Below, one piece after another: positions 9,570 to 18,251 of a stretch of DNA of 64,000 nucleotides. The notes beneath the pieces are model-generated. The model saw only the letters and a program-made list of their open reading frames with translations. It searched no databases and was not told the DNA's origin. The DNA is taken from NCBI RefSeq assembly GCF_900109295.1, contig NZ_FOIZ01000001.1, positions 1,488,001-1,552,000 on the forward strand, in the 5' to 3' direction. Position numbers and translations under genes: made by a program. Positions within the stretch are counted from its first letter, which is position 1. Each line of letters starts with the position of its first letter. The stretch is from Cognatiyoonia koreensis (GTDB lineage: Bacteria > Pseudomonadota > Alphaproteobacteria > Rhodobacterales > Rhodobacteraceae).

Positions 9570-10139
9570 TCAGAACGTTGGCGGCGTACAGGCACTGACA
9601 ATCGTACAGTCCTTGTCGCCAATATTCCGAAATCTGTGTGGCAGCCGGCTATCGAAAAGATAGCCTTCGCCAGGATTCAAAACGCGCACTTGGTCGTTCA
9701 CCGTGATCTCGATCACGCCAGAGACGACGATACCCGCCTCCTCACCCTCGTGGCTCAGCATATCTGGCCCTGTATCTGTCCCCGGCGGGTAGCGTTCGTG
9801 CAGCATCTGGAGACTGTGTTCGAGTGCATTCCCCAATTGCCGCAATGACAAACGTGCGGCTTTGTCGCCGAGGCCAATATCGTCAGGTGACAGCTCTACA
9901 AACTCGTTTGTCCCATAAAAATACTTCGGCGGTCCGGTGCTCTCCACTTCGGCAAAGAACTCCGACATGGTCATCTGGATTCCGTCAAGCAGCGCTTTGA
10001 GTGAGGCAACCGACGGACTGCTCTTGTTCTGTTCGATGTTGGAGATCGCGCCGCTGGTCAGTCCGGCACGCTCTGCGAGGTCGCGCTGCGACATCTTGCG
10101 CGATTCCCGCACAGCTCGGAGTTTTCCTCCAATATCCAA
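9570..10139 (-). CDS. XRE-cupin transcriptional regulator (PuuR-like)
   Basis: A 189-residue regulator with an N-terminal helix-turn-helix (about 6-60, LRAVRESRKMSQRDLAERAGLTSGAISNIEQ) and a C-terminal cupin (about 110-185, GEEAGIVVSGVIEITV and the LPHRFRN region). The same architecture occurs in PuuR, the putrescine-utilisation repressor. It lies between the leftward decarboxylase/TRAP group and the rightward aminotransferase, so it probably senses the transported or decarboxylated compound and controls both directions. The assignment to polyamines is inference. Confidence 0.87.
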   Translation of the reverse strand: MDIGGKLRAVRESRKMSQRDLAERAGLTSGAISNIEQNKSSPSVASLKALLDGIQMTMSEFFAEVESTGPPKYFYGTNEFVELSPDDIGLGDKAARLSLRQLGNALEHSLQMLHERYPPGTDTGPDMLSHEGEEAGIVVSGVIEITVNDQVRVLNPGEGYLFDSRLPHRFRNIGDKDCTIVSACTPPTF

Positions 10140-10277
10140 GGCGCGTCTCTCCCTATTTTTAGCTTATGATTGTTATTCTAAGCACCGCAGGGGCACCTCC
10201 GTCAACGAAAAAGTTCTTCCATTCCAACCGCTCAACTGCAGTATAGGCGGTTTTTCTGCACTTCCTCGCCAAATTGT

Positions 10278-10307
10278 TTGACAACTATAATAATCAGGCT
10301 GTAAATA
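10278..10307 (+). promoter_or_regulatory. Possible sigma-70 type promoter of the aminotransferase gene
   Basis: TTGACA at 10278-10283 is followed after 18 nt by TAAATA at 10302-10307. It lies 39 nt before the ATG at 10346. A TATAAT also occurs at 10286-10291, but no -35 is at the right distance from it. The call is tentative. Confidence 0.35.
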
Positions 10308-10345
10308 TTTTCATCACTTTCAGACTTCTGAAACCGGAGTTTTCC

Positions 10346-11785
10346 ATGACAAAAAAATCTGCCGCGACCAAAAGCGCGCCCGCCAAATCCAATGCCAAGA
10401 AAACGAAAGCGAAAACCACGAAATCCGAGGTTGTTGCCAAGCTTGCCGCTGACGTATCAGCGATGAATATCGCACAAACATCCAATGCGGCGTTGCTCAA
10501 GCGCCGTGAGGCATCAGTTCCGCGCGGGGTCGCATCCGCTGCGCCGATTTTTGCGTCTTACGCCGAGAACTCCGAGCTTTGGGATGTCGAAGGCAATCGC
10601 TATATCGACTTTGCAGGCGGGATCGCTGTTCTGAATACCGGCCATCGCCATCCGTCTGTTGTCGCAGCAGCCAAGGCGCAGGAAGACCGCTATACGCACA
10701 CGTCTTTTCAGGTTGTCCCTTACGAACCCTATGTGGCGCTGGCTGAAAAGCTGAATGCGTTGGCTCCGGGTGATGCACCGAAAAAGACGCTGCTGGTCAC
10801 AACCGGGGCCGAAGCCGTCGAGAACGCAGTCAAGATCGCGCGTGCCCACACGGGCCGACCTGGCGTGATCGCATTCACTGGCGGCTATCATGGCCGCACA
10901 CTCCTGACGCTGGGCATGACCGGCAAAGTCACACCATACAAAAAAGACGTCGGCCCATTTCCTTCTGACATTTTCCGCGCACCCTTCCCTGATGCACGCA
11001 ACGGGATCACGGTGCAGGACGCACTGAACGGGCTTGAAACAATGTTTCTTACAGATGCCGATCCATCACGGGTGGCCGCGATCATCCTGGAACCTGTTCT
11101 GGGCGAAGGCGGCTATGTTCCTGTTCCGACCGAAATGTGGATCGCCCTGCGCGAGATTTGCAACAGGCACGGGATTCTCCTGATCGCTGATGAAATTCAG
11201 GCTGGCTTTGGCAGAACTGGCGCATGGTTCGCCATATCCCATTCCGGAGTGGTGCCTGATATGATCACCGTCGCGAAATCCATGGCTGGCGGATATCCAA
11301 TTGCCGGCGTCATCGGTCGTGCTGACATCATGGACGCACTTGCACCGGGTGGACTTGGTGGCACTTATGGCGGCAACCCTGTTGCCTGTGCCGCTGCCCT
11401 TGCTGCGATCGAGGCGATTGAATCCGAAGACCTTTTGGCACGCTCCACTGCGTTGGGCGAAATTTTCCGCGCCCGTTTTGCTGAGATAGGCGCGCGCACG
11501 GCCCCCTACCGGATGTGGGACATTCGCGGCCTTGGTGCGATGCTAGCTGTTGAATTCGTCACCGACTTTGAAACGGCGAAACCCGACGCTGCATTGACGA
11601 AATCGGTTATTGCACATGCGCTGAAGCGTGGCCTGATCCTGCTGTCTTGTGGCATGCACGGCAACGCACTGCGGATCATGGTGCCGCTGACCGCGTCCGA
11701 TGCCATTATCGACGAAGGTCTTGCGATCTTCGAAGCCGCGCTTGCCGATGCTATTGCGGCCGAAAGCCATCTTGCTGCTATTTAG
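10346..11785 (+). CDS. Class III aminotransferase, 4-aminobutyrate transaminase-like
   Basis: A PLP aminotransferase of 479 residues from the ATG at 10346, which has CCGGAG 6 nt upstream. Class III marks are TTGAEAVENAVKIAR (phosphate site), GGYHGRT, LLIADEIQAGFGRTG with the PLP-binding Asp, and VAKSMAGGYPIAG with the Schiff-base Lys. It best resembles GabT-type 4-aminobutyrate:2-oxoglutarate transaminases. The first 30 residues are an unusual Lys/Ala/Ser-rich, probably disordered tail. An ATG at 10463 would remove it but has a poorer ribosome site. The PuuR-like regulator diverges from it, which suggests a role in amine or GABA breakdown. Confidence 0.87.
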   Translation: MTKKSAATKSAPAKSNAKKTKAKTTKSEVVAKLAADVSAMNIAQTSNAALLKRREASVPRGVASAAPIFASYAENSELWDVEGNRYIDFAGGIAVLNTGHRHPSVVAAAKAQEDRYTHTSFQVVPYEPYVALAEKLNALAPGDAPKKTLLVTTGAEAVENAVKIARAHTGRPGVIAFTGGYHGRTLLTLGMTGKVTPYKKDVGPFPSDIFRAPFPDARNGITVQDALNGLETMFLTDADPSRVAAIILEPVLGEGGYVPVPTEMWIALREICNRHGILLIADEIQAGFGRTGAWFAISHSGVVPDMITVAKSMAGGYPIAGVIGRADIMDALAPGGLGGTYGGNPVACAAALAAIEAIESEDLLARSTALGEIFRARFAEIGARTAPYRMWDIRGLGAMLAVEFVTDFETAKPDAALTKSVIAHALKRGLILLSCGMHGNALRIMVPLTASDAIIDEGLAIFEAALADAIAAESHLAAI

Positions 11786-11796
11786 GTAGCGGCCTT

Positions 11797-11837
11797 GGCA
11801 GACCCATGGCACTGGCTTTGCCATGGGACCATCTGCC
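11797..11837. terminator. Strong hairpin after the aminotransferase gene
   Basis: CCCATGGCA (11803-11811) pairs exactly with TGCCATGGG (11819-11827) around a 7-nt loop. The outer arms GGCAGA and TCTGCC extend the stem past a 4-nt bulge. No U-run follows directly, so it may terminate poorly or serve as a processing or stability element between the two aminotransferase genes. Confidence 0.45.
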
Positions 11838-11921
11838 CTGCCCGTTTTCATTTTTACCTTGATGGGTCAGACTGTGTGGGCGGGACTAACGTCGGGTGTC
11901 CGCCAATAGGGGGAATTTCTG

Positions 11922-13241
11922 ATGTCGCATATTTTTGCCCGCCACTGTCATGCTTCACCGCCCACTGCGGTTGGCGGAGACGGATGTTACCTGATGGATT
12001 CAACTGGAAAGCGGTATCTTGACGGTTCCGGTGGTGCAGCCGTCAGCTGCCTTGGACACAGTGACCCCGCAGTGACAGAGGCCGTCAAATCGCAAATGGA
12101 CTCGCTCGCGTTCGCGCATACCGGGTTCTTCACGTCCGAGCCTGCGGAAAGACTTGCCGATCTTCTTATCGCCAATGCACCCGGTGATCTGGACAAGGTC
12201 TATCTGGTTTCGGGCGGATCCGAAGCAACCGAAGCGGCCATTAAACTGGCGCGGCAATACTGGGTTGAAAAAGGCGAACCCAAACGCAGCCGCCTGATTG
12301 CCCGCAAGCAAAGCTATCACGGCAATACCATCGGCGCATTGAGTGCGGGTGGAAACGAATGGCGCCGTCAGCAATTCGGGCCCCTTCTCTTGGACGTGAG
12401 CCATATCGACCCCTGTAATGCCTATCGCCTTCAGCAGGACGGTGAAAGCGCGGAGGACTATGGCCTGCGCGCAGCCCAGGCTTTGGAGGATGAAGTCCTG
12501 CGCCTTGGCCCTGAAACAGTGATGGCGTTTATGGCTGAACCTGTGGTCGGTGCGACGGCTGGTGCACTCACCCCTGCCCCCGGATACTTCAAGCGGATCA
12601 GGGAAATCTGTGACCGCTACGGTGTATTGTTGATCCTTGACGAGGTCATGTGCGGCATGGGCCGCACTGGAAGTCTGTTTGCGTGCGAACAGGATGGCAT
12701 TGCTCCTGACGTCGTCTGCATCGCAAAGGGACTTGGTGCGGGGTACCAGCCGATCGGCGCGATGCTTTGCACGTCTGACATATTTAGCACGATTGCTGAT
12801 GGGTCCGGCTTTTTCCAACACGGCCATACCTATCTGGGCCACCCTGCAGCCGCCGCCGCAGGACATGCCGTCGTCAGCGCCATCCTTGATCGCGATTTGG
12901 TCTCACGGGTCAATACGCAGGGTGATCTGCTAATGCAGCAACTCGAACAGCGGTTTGGCCAGCACCCAAACGTTGGTGACATTCGCGGGCGCGGGTTGTT
13001 TCGCGGCATCGAGCTTGTCGCGGATCGCGCGACGAAAGACCCGTTTGATCCCAATCGAGGTGTGGCCGCCAAAATCAAGAAGGCTGCCTTTGAAGAAGGT
13101 CTGATCTGCTATCCCATGTCAGGTACGATCGACGGCCGCAGAGGTGATCATGTTTTGCTCGCCCCACCCTTCATTATCGATGATGCGCAAATCGATGAAC
13201 TGGTGGACAAGCTGGATCGCGCGATCAGTAAGGTCATCTGA
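11922..13241 (+). CDS. Class III aminotransferase (aspartate aminotransferase family)
   Basis: A 439-residue PLP enzyme with the class III pattern: YLVSGGSEATEAAIKLAR, KQSYHGNTIGALS, LLILDEVMCGMGRTG and IAKGLGAGYQPIGA with the catalytic Lys. FFQHGHTYLGHPAAAAAG is typical of omega-amino acid, taurine or diamine transaminases that use pyruvate or 2-oxoglutarate. It begins about 135 nt after the first aminotransferase, and the two share only family-level similarity, so they probably act on different substrates of one pathway. The donor is unknown. Confidence 0.88.
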   Translation: MSHIFARHCHASPPTAVGGDGCYLMDSTGKRYLDGSGGAAVSCLGHSDPAVTEAVKSQMDSLAFAHTGFFTSEPAERLADLLIANAPGDLDKVYLVSGGSEATEAAIKLARQYWVEKGEPKRSRLIARKQSYHGNTIGALSAGGNEWRRQQFGPLLLDVSHIDPCNAYRLQQDGESAEDYGLRAAQALEDEVLRLGPETVMAFMAEPVVGATAGALTPAPGYFKRIREICDRYGVLLILDEVMCGMGRTGSLFACEQDGIAPDVVCIAKGLGAGYQPIGAMLCTSDIFSTIADGSGFFQHGHTYLGHPAAAAAGHAVVSAILDRDLVSRVNTQGDLLMQQLEQRFGQHPNVGDIRGRGLFRGIELVADRATKDPFDPNRGVAAKIKKAAFEEGLICYPMSGTIDGRRGDHVLLAPPFIIDDAQIDELVDKLDRAISKVI

Positions 13242-13372
13242 GTCTCCCTACGCCATGACCGACTTCCCGCGCTTCACAGTCAATTGGCACTCCGGCTTTC
13301 GGGCGGCGCGCAATTGCTGCATTTGACGTCAACACCATCCAGCCCCCATTGGAATGAAAGGGAATCGGCATC

Positions 13373-14779
13373 ATGACCGATCAACACGACCCCGACAGCA
13401 ACCCATCTGACGATCTTCAAATCGAGGATACGACGCGTTCCGTGCGGGAACAGCTGAAAGATGCCGTCGATCAACGCGATGTCGAAAAGATCGAGGCACT
13501 GCTCGAACCGTTGCCGCTGAGTGGCAAGATGCGGCAGCTTCTGAACCTGTCACAGGACGACCGTGATCTACTTCTTGAAGTCGTCAATGCCGAACTGGCA
13601 GCTGATCTGGTCGAGGAAGCGCCCTTTGAGGCAGCGACCGAAATGGTCGAGCGCATGGAAGCGTCCCGGGCGGCAGAAATCTTCGAAGAACTGGATTCAG
13701 ACCTTCAGGCCGACTTGATTGGCGATCTGGATGACGACGAGGCAGAAGCCATTCTGTCGCGGCTTGATCCGGAAGATGCGGCCGATGTCAGACGTCTGGT
13801 AACGTATGACGACGACACCGCCGGTGGCTTGATGGTGGCTGAGTCATTCTCGTTCCCTGACACAGCTACCGTTGGTGCAGTACTGCGCAGCATGGTCAGT
13901 GATGACGACGATTTCGAGCGATATCGCGGCCAGCACCCCTATGTCGTTGATGCGGACAGACACCCTGTCGGCGTTGTATCCTTGCGTGGTCTCTTGACGG
14001 CCAAACGCAGCGACAAACTGACAACAATCATGACGCCCCCGATCACGGTTGATGCGGACCTTTCGCTGGATGATCTGCAGGATTTGTTCGACGGCAACAA
14101 TTTCCTTGGCCTTCCTGTCGTTGACTCAACCGGCAGACTCGCCGGGGTCGTGTCCCGAAGTGCGGTCGATGGCGCCGCATTGGAGCGGTCGGAAAGCGAA
14201 AGCCTCAAACGTCAGGGTGTTGTCGGAGATGAAGTCCGCGCGATGCCGCTCTGGATCCGCTCTCGGCGCAGGCTGGCGTGGCTATCGGCAAATATCGTGC
14301 TGAACATCATCGCAGCAAGTGTGATTTCAGCTTACGAGGAAACGCTGGCTGCCGTTATCGCAATCGCGGTATTCCTTCCGATGGTGTCGGACATGTCCGG
14401 ATGTTCTGGAAATCAGGCAGTCGGTGTTACGATGCGGGAATTGTCGCTTGGTATTGTTCAGCCAAAGGACGCCTTTCGCGTTTGGCTGAAAGAAGTTTCC
14501 GTTGGTATGATCAATGGGTTGGCCCTTGGCGTGTTGATCGGTTTTGTTGCGTTCATTTGGAAAGGCAACCCTTTTTTGGGATTGGTAATCGGTCTGGCGT
14601 TGGCGATAAATACGGTAATTGCCGTGTCTATCGGTGGGGTCGTACCGCTGCTGTTGAAACGACTCAAGCAGGATCCTGCAGCGGCAAGTGGGCCCCTTTT
14701 GACGACTATAACCGATATGGCCGGCTTTTTTCTTGTTCTCAGTCTAGCGACATTGATGATGCCACTTCTGCTGTCCTGA
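13373..14779 (+). CDS. mgtE: Magnesium transporter MgtE
   Basis: A 468-residue protein with the MgtE order. An acidic helical N-domain (about 40-140) contains LDSDLQADLIGDLDDDEAEAILSRL. Two CBS domains follow (about 145-270; MVAESF and the TIMTPPITVDADLSL repeat). Five membrane helices end the protein, including MVSDMSGCSGNQAVGVTMRE, the region that lines the Mg2+ pore. It is a Mg2+-gated channel of the inner membrane. No M-box-like leader was recognised in the short upstream gap. AAAGGGA precedes the ATG. Confidence 0.93.
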   Translation: MTDQHDPDSNPSDDLQIEDTTRSVREQLKDAVDQRDVEKIEALLEPLPLSGKMRQLLNLSQDDRDLLLEVVNAELAADLVEEAPFEAATEMVERMEASRAAEIFEELDSDLQADLIGDLDDDEAEAILSRLDPEDAADVRRLVTYDDDTAGGLMVAESFSFPDTATVGAVLRSMVSDDDDFERYRGQHPYVVDADRHPVGVVSLRGLLTAKRSDKLTTIMTPPITVDADLSLDDLQDLFDGNNFLGLPVVDSTGRLAGVVSRSAVDGAALERSESESLKRQGVVGDEVRAMPLWIRSRRRLAWLSANIVLNIIAASVISAYEETLAAVIAIAVFLPMVSDMSGCSGNQAVGVTMRELSLGIVQPKDAFRVWLKEVSVGMINGLALGVLIGFVAFIWKGNPFLGLVIGLALAINTVIAVSIGGVVPLLLKRLKQDPAAASGPLLTTITDMAGFFLVLSLATLMMPLLLS

Positions 14780-14795
14780 AAACCGCAAGTGGGAC

Positions 14796-16526
14796 TCAAT
14801 AGTCCTGTGTTTCGATTTCGAACTCGGCAACTGTAAATGTCAGGCTTAGGGTAAACAGACCGTCTTGATTGTGGGTTTCAAGTTCTGCCCCGAGCTTTGT
14901 AGCAAATGCGCGTATCAACTTGCCACCAACACCGCCGCCGATCTCGTCCGGGATGCTTTCGGTCGTGTTTGAAATCTTGAAAGCACATGTATTGCCAGTT
15001 GATTTCAACGAGACATCAAGAACACTTGGCCCGTCCACCGGCGCGCGCATGAACTTTACCGCATTTGTCATGGTTTCGGCCGCCAAAAGCGAGAGCGGGA
15101 CAGCCTGATCGGGAAGCAGCAGGACAGAGTCGATATCCAGACGCAAATCGAGTTGGGATCGATCAATCGGGCTTAATTCAATCGTCTGTTCGACGTTCCG
15201 CTTGATTAATTCCCCGACGTCGACCCTGCCACCTTTGGGTGAAGTATATAAGTCGCGGTGGATGCTTGCGAGATTTGTAACCCGATCTTGGATTTTTTGC
15301 AGGTTCTCAACGGTTTCATCATGCGTGGCTGTCCGTATCTGCATATTCATGATCGATGCGATCATTTGCAGGTTGTTCTTCACGCGGTGATGGACCTCTT
15401 TCAGGAGAATATTTTTTTCGCGCACCATGTCTTCGAGCCGCGCTTCCTCGCGTACGATCGCGTCGGTCATTTCAAGGAAGCGGGCATTCAGAACTTGCAA
15501 CTCGTTCGGCATTTCCGCTGTCACACGCGTCGACGCTACTTTCCGCTTTGTCGCGAACAGGTCCATGTCAGCGCGCAGACGCGAGATATGCCGCAGAACA
15601 AGCGAATAGATCGCCATCGCGGCCACAAGAAGACTTGCAATCCACATCAGCGCCGGAAAAAGCGCGGGTGGCAGCCGGTTGTACCAAGCACCATTGCGAA
15701 AATCGACAGAGGCGTTCCACACACCGAGAATTGTCAGCTGACCGTTTTCAACAGGAACAAGCGAGTAGATGTATTTATTTCCATCGGCACCCGTAGCACG
15801 GAACGTCCTAGAGCGAGTTGTGTCGACGTCGGTCAGGTTCCAATCGGAAGGCAGATACGCAAGGGCGTCTTCGCGATTGCCCTGTGCGGTGACGATGATG
15901 CCCATGTCATTGAACGTAATCAGCTCTTGCAGGCCATCACTACGCAATTTCTCGTCAAGGGAACTTGTATCCAAACGCTCATGCGGGACCGAAATGGTAA
16001 CGTAACCTGCAAAGCTGTCGGCGATATAATATGGGTAGGATACGATGATAACCGACGTTCCGCTGGCAGGTGCGCCCGCATCGACCTCAATAAATGGACG
16101 GTCCCGCGCCGTCGCGTCTGCAAAATTGGGATATTCCGAGAAGTCGCTAACCGTACCGTCCGATGAACATTCCATGGTCCCGTCAAGCGGCATAACGCCG
16201 ACAAAACTGAACAACTCTTCGCGTTCAACAAAGTTGCGCAGATAGTCCGAGCAGATGGCCGGGTCGTCCAACAGTTCCCCGACGACGTTACCGAGCATGT
16301 CACCGGCCCCGAACGCGCGTTCGATTGCGAGCCTGTCTTCCTGCGCAGCGCGGTCCGCGACAGCGAGCAAAGCCATTTCCGTGCTTCTTTCCGCAGCGCG
16401 GGCGACGCTCAGTGTCTGGTATACGGCGATCAGTCCAATCGGTAGCAGTGCAAGACCAAGCATCAGGATCACGCGAACCCTTATGCCATTCCGCCACGAT
16501 TTGTGTTTGTTTCCGGTCTCGTCCAT
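14796..16526 (-). CDS. Membrane sensor histidine kinase, HisKA_2/HWE type (PhyK-like)
   Basis: A 576-residue kinase. An N-terminal helix (about 19-40) and a second near 290-312 enclose a periplasmic sensing domain of about 240 residues. A HAMP-like linker is followed by the dimerisation motif LKEVHHRVKNNLQMIASIMNMQ, with the phospho-accepting His near residue 380, and a HATPase region (LSLLAAETMTNAVKF, GGGVGGKLI). Kinases of this class phosphorylate PhyR in the alphaproteobacterial general stress response. The ATG at 16526 overlaps the ecfG stop by one base, which ties it to nepR-ecfG. The signal sensed is unknown. Confidence 0.88.
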   Translation of the reverse strand: MDETGNKHKSWRNGIRVRVILMLGLALLPIGLIAVYQTLSVARAAERSTEMALLAVADRAAQEDRLAIERAFGAGDMLGNVVGELLDDPAICSDYLRNFVEREELFSFVGVMPLDGTMECSSDGTVSDFSEYPNFADATARDRPFIEVDAGAPASGTSVIIVSYPYYIADSFAGYVTISVPHERLDTSSLDEKLRSDGLQELITFNDMGIIVTAQGNREDALAYLPSDWNLTDVDTTRSRTFRATGADGNKYIYSLVPVENGQLTILGVWNASVDFRNGAWYNRLPPALFPALMWIASLLVAAMAIYSLVLRHISRLRADMDLFATKRKVASTRVTAEMPNELQVLNARFLEMTDAIVREEARLEDMVREKNILLKEVHHRVKNNLQMIASIMNMQIRTATHDETVENLQKIQDRVTNLASIHRDLYTSPKGGRVDVGELIKRNVEQTIELSPIDRSQLDLRLDIDSVLLLPDQAVPLSLLAAETMTNAVKFMRAPVDGPSVLDVSLKSTGNTCAFKISNTTESIPDEIGGGVGGKLIRAFATKLGAELETHNQDGLFTLSLTFTVAEFEIETQDY

Positions 16527-17086
16527 CAACGATCGACCAGTGAATGATCCTGCTGTATAACGGCGACAGTCGCGGTATCTGTCAGTTCCATTTCACCATC
16601 ACCGTTCAATTCCAAAATTTCAGCCAGACGTTCACGCGCGCGATTCAATCGGCTTTTGATCGTCCCCATCGCGACGCCCGCTGTTGCCGCCGCTTCTTCG
16701 TATGAAAATCCTTGCACGCCGACAAGGACCAAAGCTTCGCGCTGTTCAACCGGCAAGGTTTCAAACGCCGTGCGAAAGTCCTTTAGGTGCAAACGACCAT
16801 CATGATCTGGCTTTACAGAAAGTTTGGAGGAAAATGCGCCGTCGACGTCGGCGACTTCGCGCTTCGCGCGCTGGTGTTGCGTGTAATATGTGTTGCGGAT
16901 GATCGTAAACAACCAGGCTTTCATGTTGGTGCCCGGTTTGTAGCGATCGATGTTCTTCCATGCTTTCAGCAAAGCGTCCTGCATGAGGTCGTCAGCCTTT
17001 GCACGGTTCCGCGTCAAGCTGCGTGCAAACCCGCGCATGTCAGCCAAATATTCCAGCAGTTCGTCCCGCGGATTTGGGGTACTCAT
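16526..17086 (-). CDS. ecfG: General stress response ECF sigma factor EcfG
   Basis: A 186-residue ECF sigma. Region 2 is at about 10-80 (YLADMRGFARSLTRNRAKADDLMQDALLKAWK) and region 4 at about 105-160 (LPVEQREALVLVGVQGFSYEEAAATAGVAMGTIKSRLNRAR). Its overlap with the upstream NepR gene (ATGA), the divergent PhyR and the downstream kinase identify it as EcfG rather than another ECF sigma. In this system NepR holds EcfG inactive until phosphorylated PhyR titrates NepR away. EcfG-type promoters precede its own operon and many genes of the next 16 kb. Confidence 0.93.
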   Translation of the reverse strand: MSTPNPRDELLEYLADMRGFARSLTRNRAKADDLMQDALLKAWKNIDRYKPGTNMKAWLFTIIRNTYYTQHQRAKREVADVDGAFSSKLSVKPDHDGRLHLKDFRTAFETLPVEQREALVLVGVQGFSYEEAAATAGVAMGTIKSRLNRARERLAEILELNGDGEMELTDTATVAVIQQDHSLVDR

Positions 17087-17256
17087 TTTTCACCCTTGGG
17101 CATGTCTTCATCCTGCGCCTTTAATAGGCTCAGCATATCCTTCATCTCGTCCGGCATATCCTCGCTCGCATACTCATCGAACACCTCTTTTAGGTTTTCG
17201 TTGATATATTGCGCGATGAGTGTTTTACGTTTCGGGTCCGCGGGAGTTGACTTCAT
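17083..17256 (-). CDS. nepR: Anti-sigma factor NepR
   Basis: A 57-residue protein, MKSTPADPKRKTLIAQYINENLKEVF and onward, with the two amphipathic helices and the short variable tails of NepR. It binds EcfG directly and is sequestered by the sigma-like domain of phosphorylated PhyR. Its stop overlaps the ecfG start by four bases, so the two are translationally coupled. A TTG at 17271 with an AGAGAG site ahead of it would add five residues and cannot be excluded. The autoregulatory EcfG promoter lies just upstream. Confidence 0.88.
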   Translation of the reverse strand: MKSTPADPKRKTLIAQYINENLKEVFDEYASEDMPDEMKDMLSLLKAQDEDMPKGEK

Positions 17257-17299
17257 TGTGTCCGGCACCAAGTTTGCTCTCTAAGGTCTTGAAGGATAC

Positions 17300-17324
17300 A
17301 ACTAGTGCATCCACACATCGTTCC
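17300..17324 (-). promoter_or_regulatory. EcfG-type promoter of nepR-ecfG-kinase
   Basis: Reading leftward, GGAAC (17324-17320), a 16-nt spacer and AGTT (17303-17300) match the alphaproteobacterial EcfG pattern. It ends about 45 nt before the nepR ATG and implies positive autoregulation. Confidence 0.75.
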
Positions 17325-17353
17325 AAGATTCCAACTGATAAAAGGGGATTTTT

Positions 17354-18169
17354 ATGTCTGTAGGTGCTGAAGAAGCCACATTCTCAGACTTTGTCGCGCA
17401 ATCGTTGCCATATTTGCGTCGGTATGCCCGTGCGTTGACTGGTTCCCAAAAGAGCGGCGACAAGTACACAATCGCAACGCTTGACGTAATCCTGCGCGAC
17501 CGCAGTATCGTCGAAGCTGCCGCGAGCATCAGGGAAGGCCTGTTCCAGTGCTTTCATGCCATCTGGGTCAGCAGTGGCCGTCAACTTGACATGGAAGAAG
17601 AAGGTATTGTGGGCCGCGCACATGGCCACCTTGCCAAACTGACCGTGAACTCGCGTGAGGTGCTTTTGCTCAACACGATCGAGGAGTTCAGTGTCGACGA
17701 AATAGCCAGAATCATCGGAACGGACGTTGAAGATGTGCAGCATCTTCTGGAAGTTGCGATTGCCGATATCGCGAAAAGCAGCGCTGGCAAAGTAATGATC
17801 ATCGAAGACGAGCCGATCATTGCGGACGATCTGAGCGATATTGTCAGTGATCTGGGCCATCGTGTTACCGGTATCGCGCGGACTCGGGACGAGGCCGTGG
17901 CATTGGGCAAAGCCGAAAGGCCAGACCTGATCCTCGCCGATATCCAGCTAGCTGATAATTCGTCCGGAATTGATGCTGTTAATGATCTGCTGAACGATTT
18001 CGACATACCAGTCGTTTTCATCACGGCGTTTCCTGAAAGGCTGCTGACCGGCGATAGACCAGAACCCGCGTTCTTGATCTCAAAACCTTTCAAAGTGAAG
18101 CAGATCCGCTCTGCTGTCAGTCAAGCGATGTTCTTCTCATCGACCGAGACGCTGCAAAACGCATCATGA
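17354..18169 (+). CDS. phyR: General stress response regulator PhyR
   Basis: 271 residues: an N-terminal sigma-like domain (about 8-140, lacking DNA-binding function in known PhyR proteins) fused to a C-terminal receiver (about 146-262). Receiver residues are the acidic pair E151/D152 in VMIIEDEPIIADDL, the phospho-acceptor D196 in DLILADIQLAD, and the Lys of LISKPFK. On phosphorylation the sigma-like domain binds NepR and frees EcfG. It is transcribed divergently from nepR-ecfG. An AAAAGGGG ribosome site precedes the ATG. Confidence 0.95.
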   Translation: MSVGAEEATFSDFVAQSLPYLRRYARALTGSQKSGDKYTIATLDVILRDRSIVEAAASIREGLFQCFHAIWVSSGRQLDMEEEGIVGRAHGHLAKLTVNSREVLLLNTIEEFSVDEIARIIGTDVEDVQHLLEVAIADIAKSSAGKVMIIEDEPIIADDLSDIVSDLGHRVTGIARTRDEAVALGKAERPDLILADIQLADNSSGIDAVNDLLNDFDIPVVFITAFPERLLTGDRPEPAFLISKPFKVKQIRSAVSQAMFFSSTETLQNAS

Positions 18170-18203
18170 CATGACGTGCGGCGACTGGTTGTCGCGCTGA
18201 ATC

Positions 18204-18235
18204 AAAAAGCCCCGCATCATCTGCGGGGCTTTTTT
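18204..18235. terminator. Bidirectional Rho-independent terminator
   Basis: A perfect 13-bp stem AAAAAGCCCCGCA / TGCGGGGCTTTTT with a 5-nt loop, between the convergent phyR and dps genes. The A and T runs on both sides let it stop transcription from either direction. Confidence 0.92.
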
Positions 18236-18251
18236 CATTGAAGTTCCAGAT

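Noticed and set aside
12000..12866. Leftward open frame opposite the second class III aminotransferase
   Set aside because: The forward strand has all PLP motifs; the reverse frame has no ribosome site or recognisable domain.
13242..13372. Mg2+-sensing riboswitch before mgtE
   Set aside because: The gap is only about 130 nt, and I could not find paired elements of an M-box or an obvious switching terminator.
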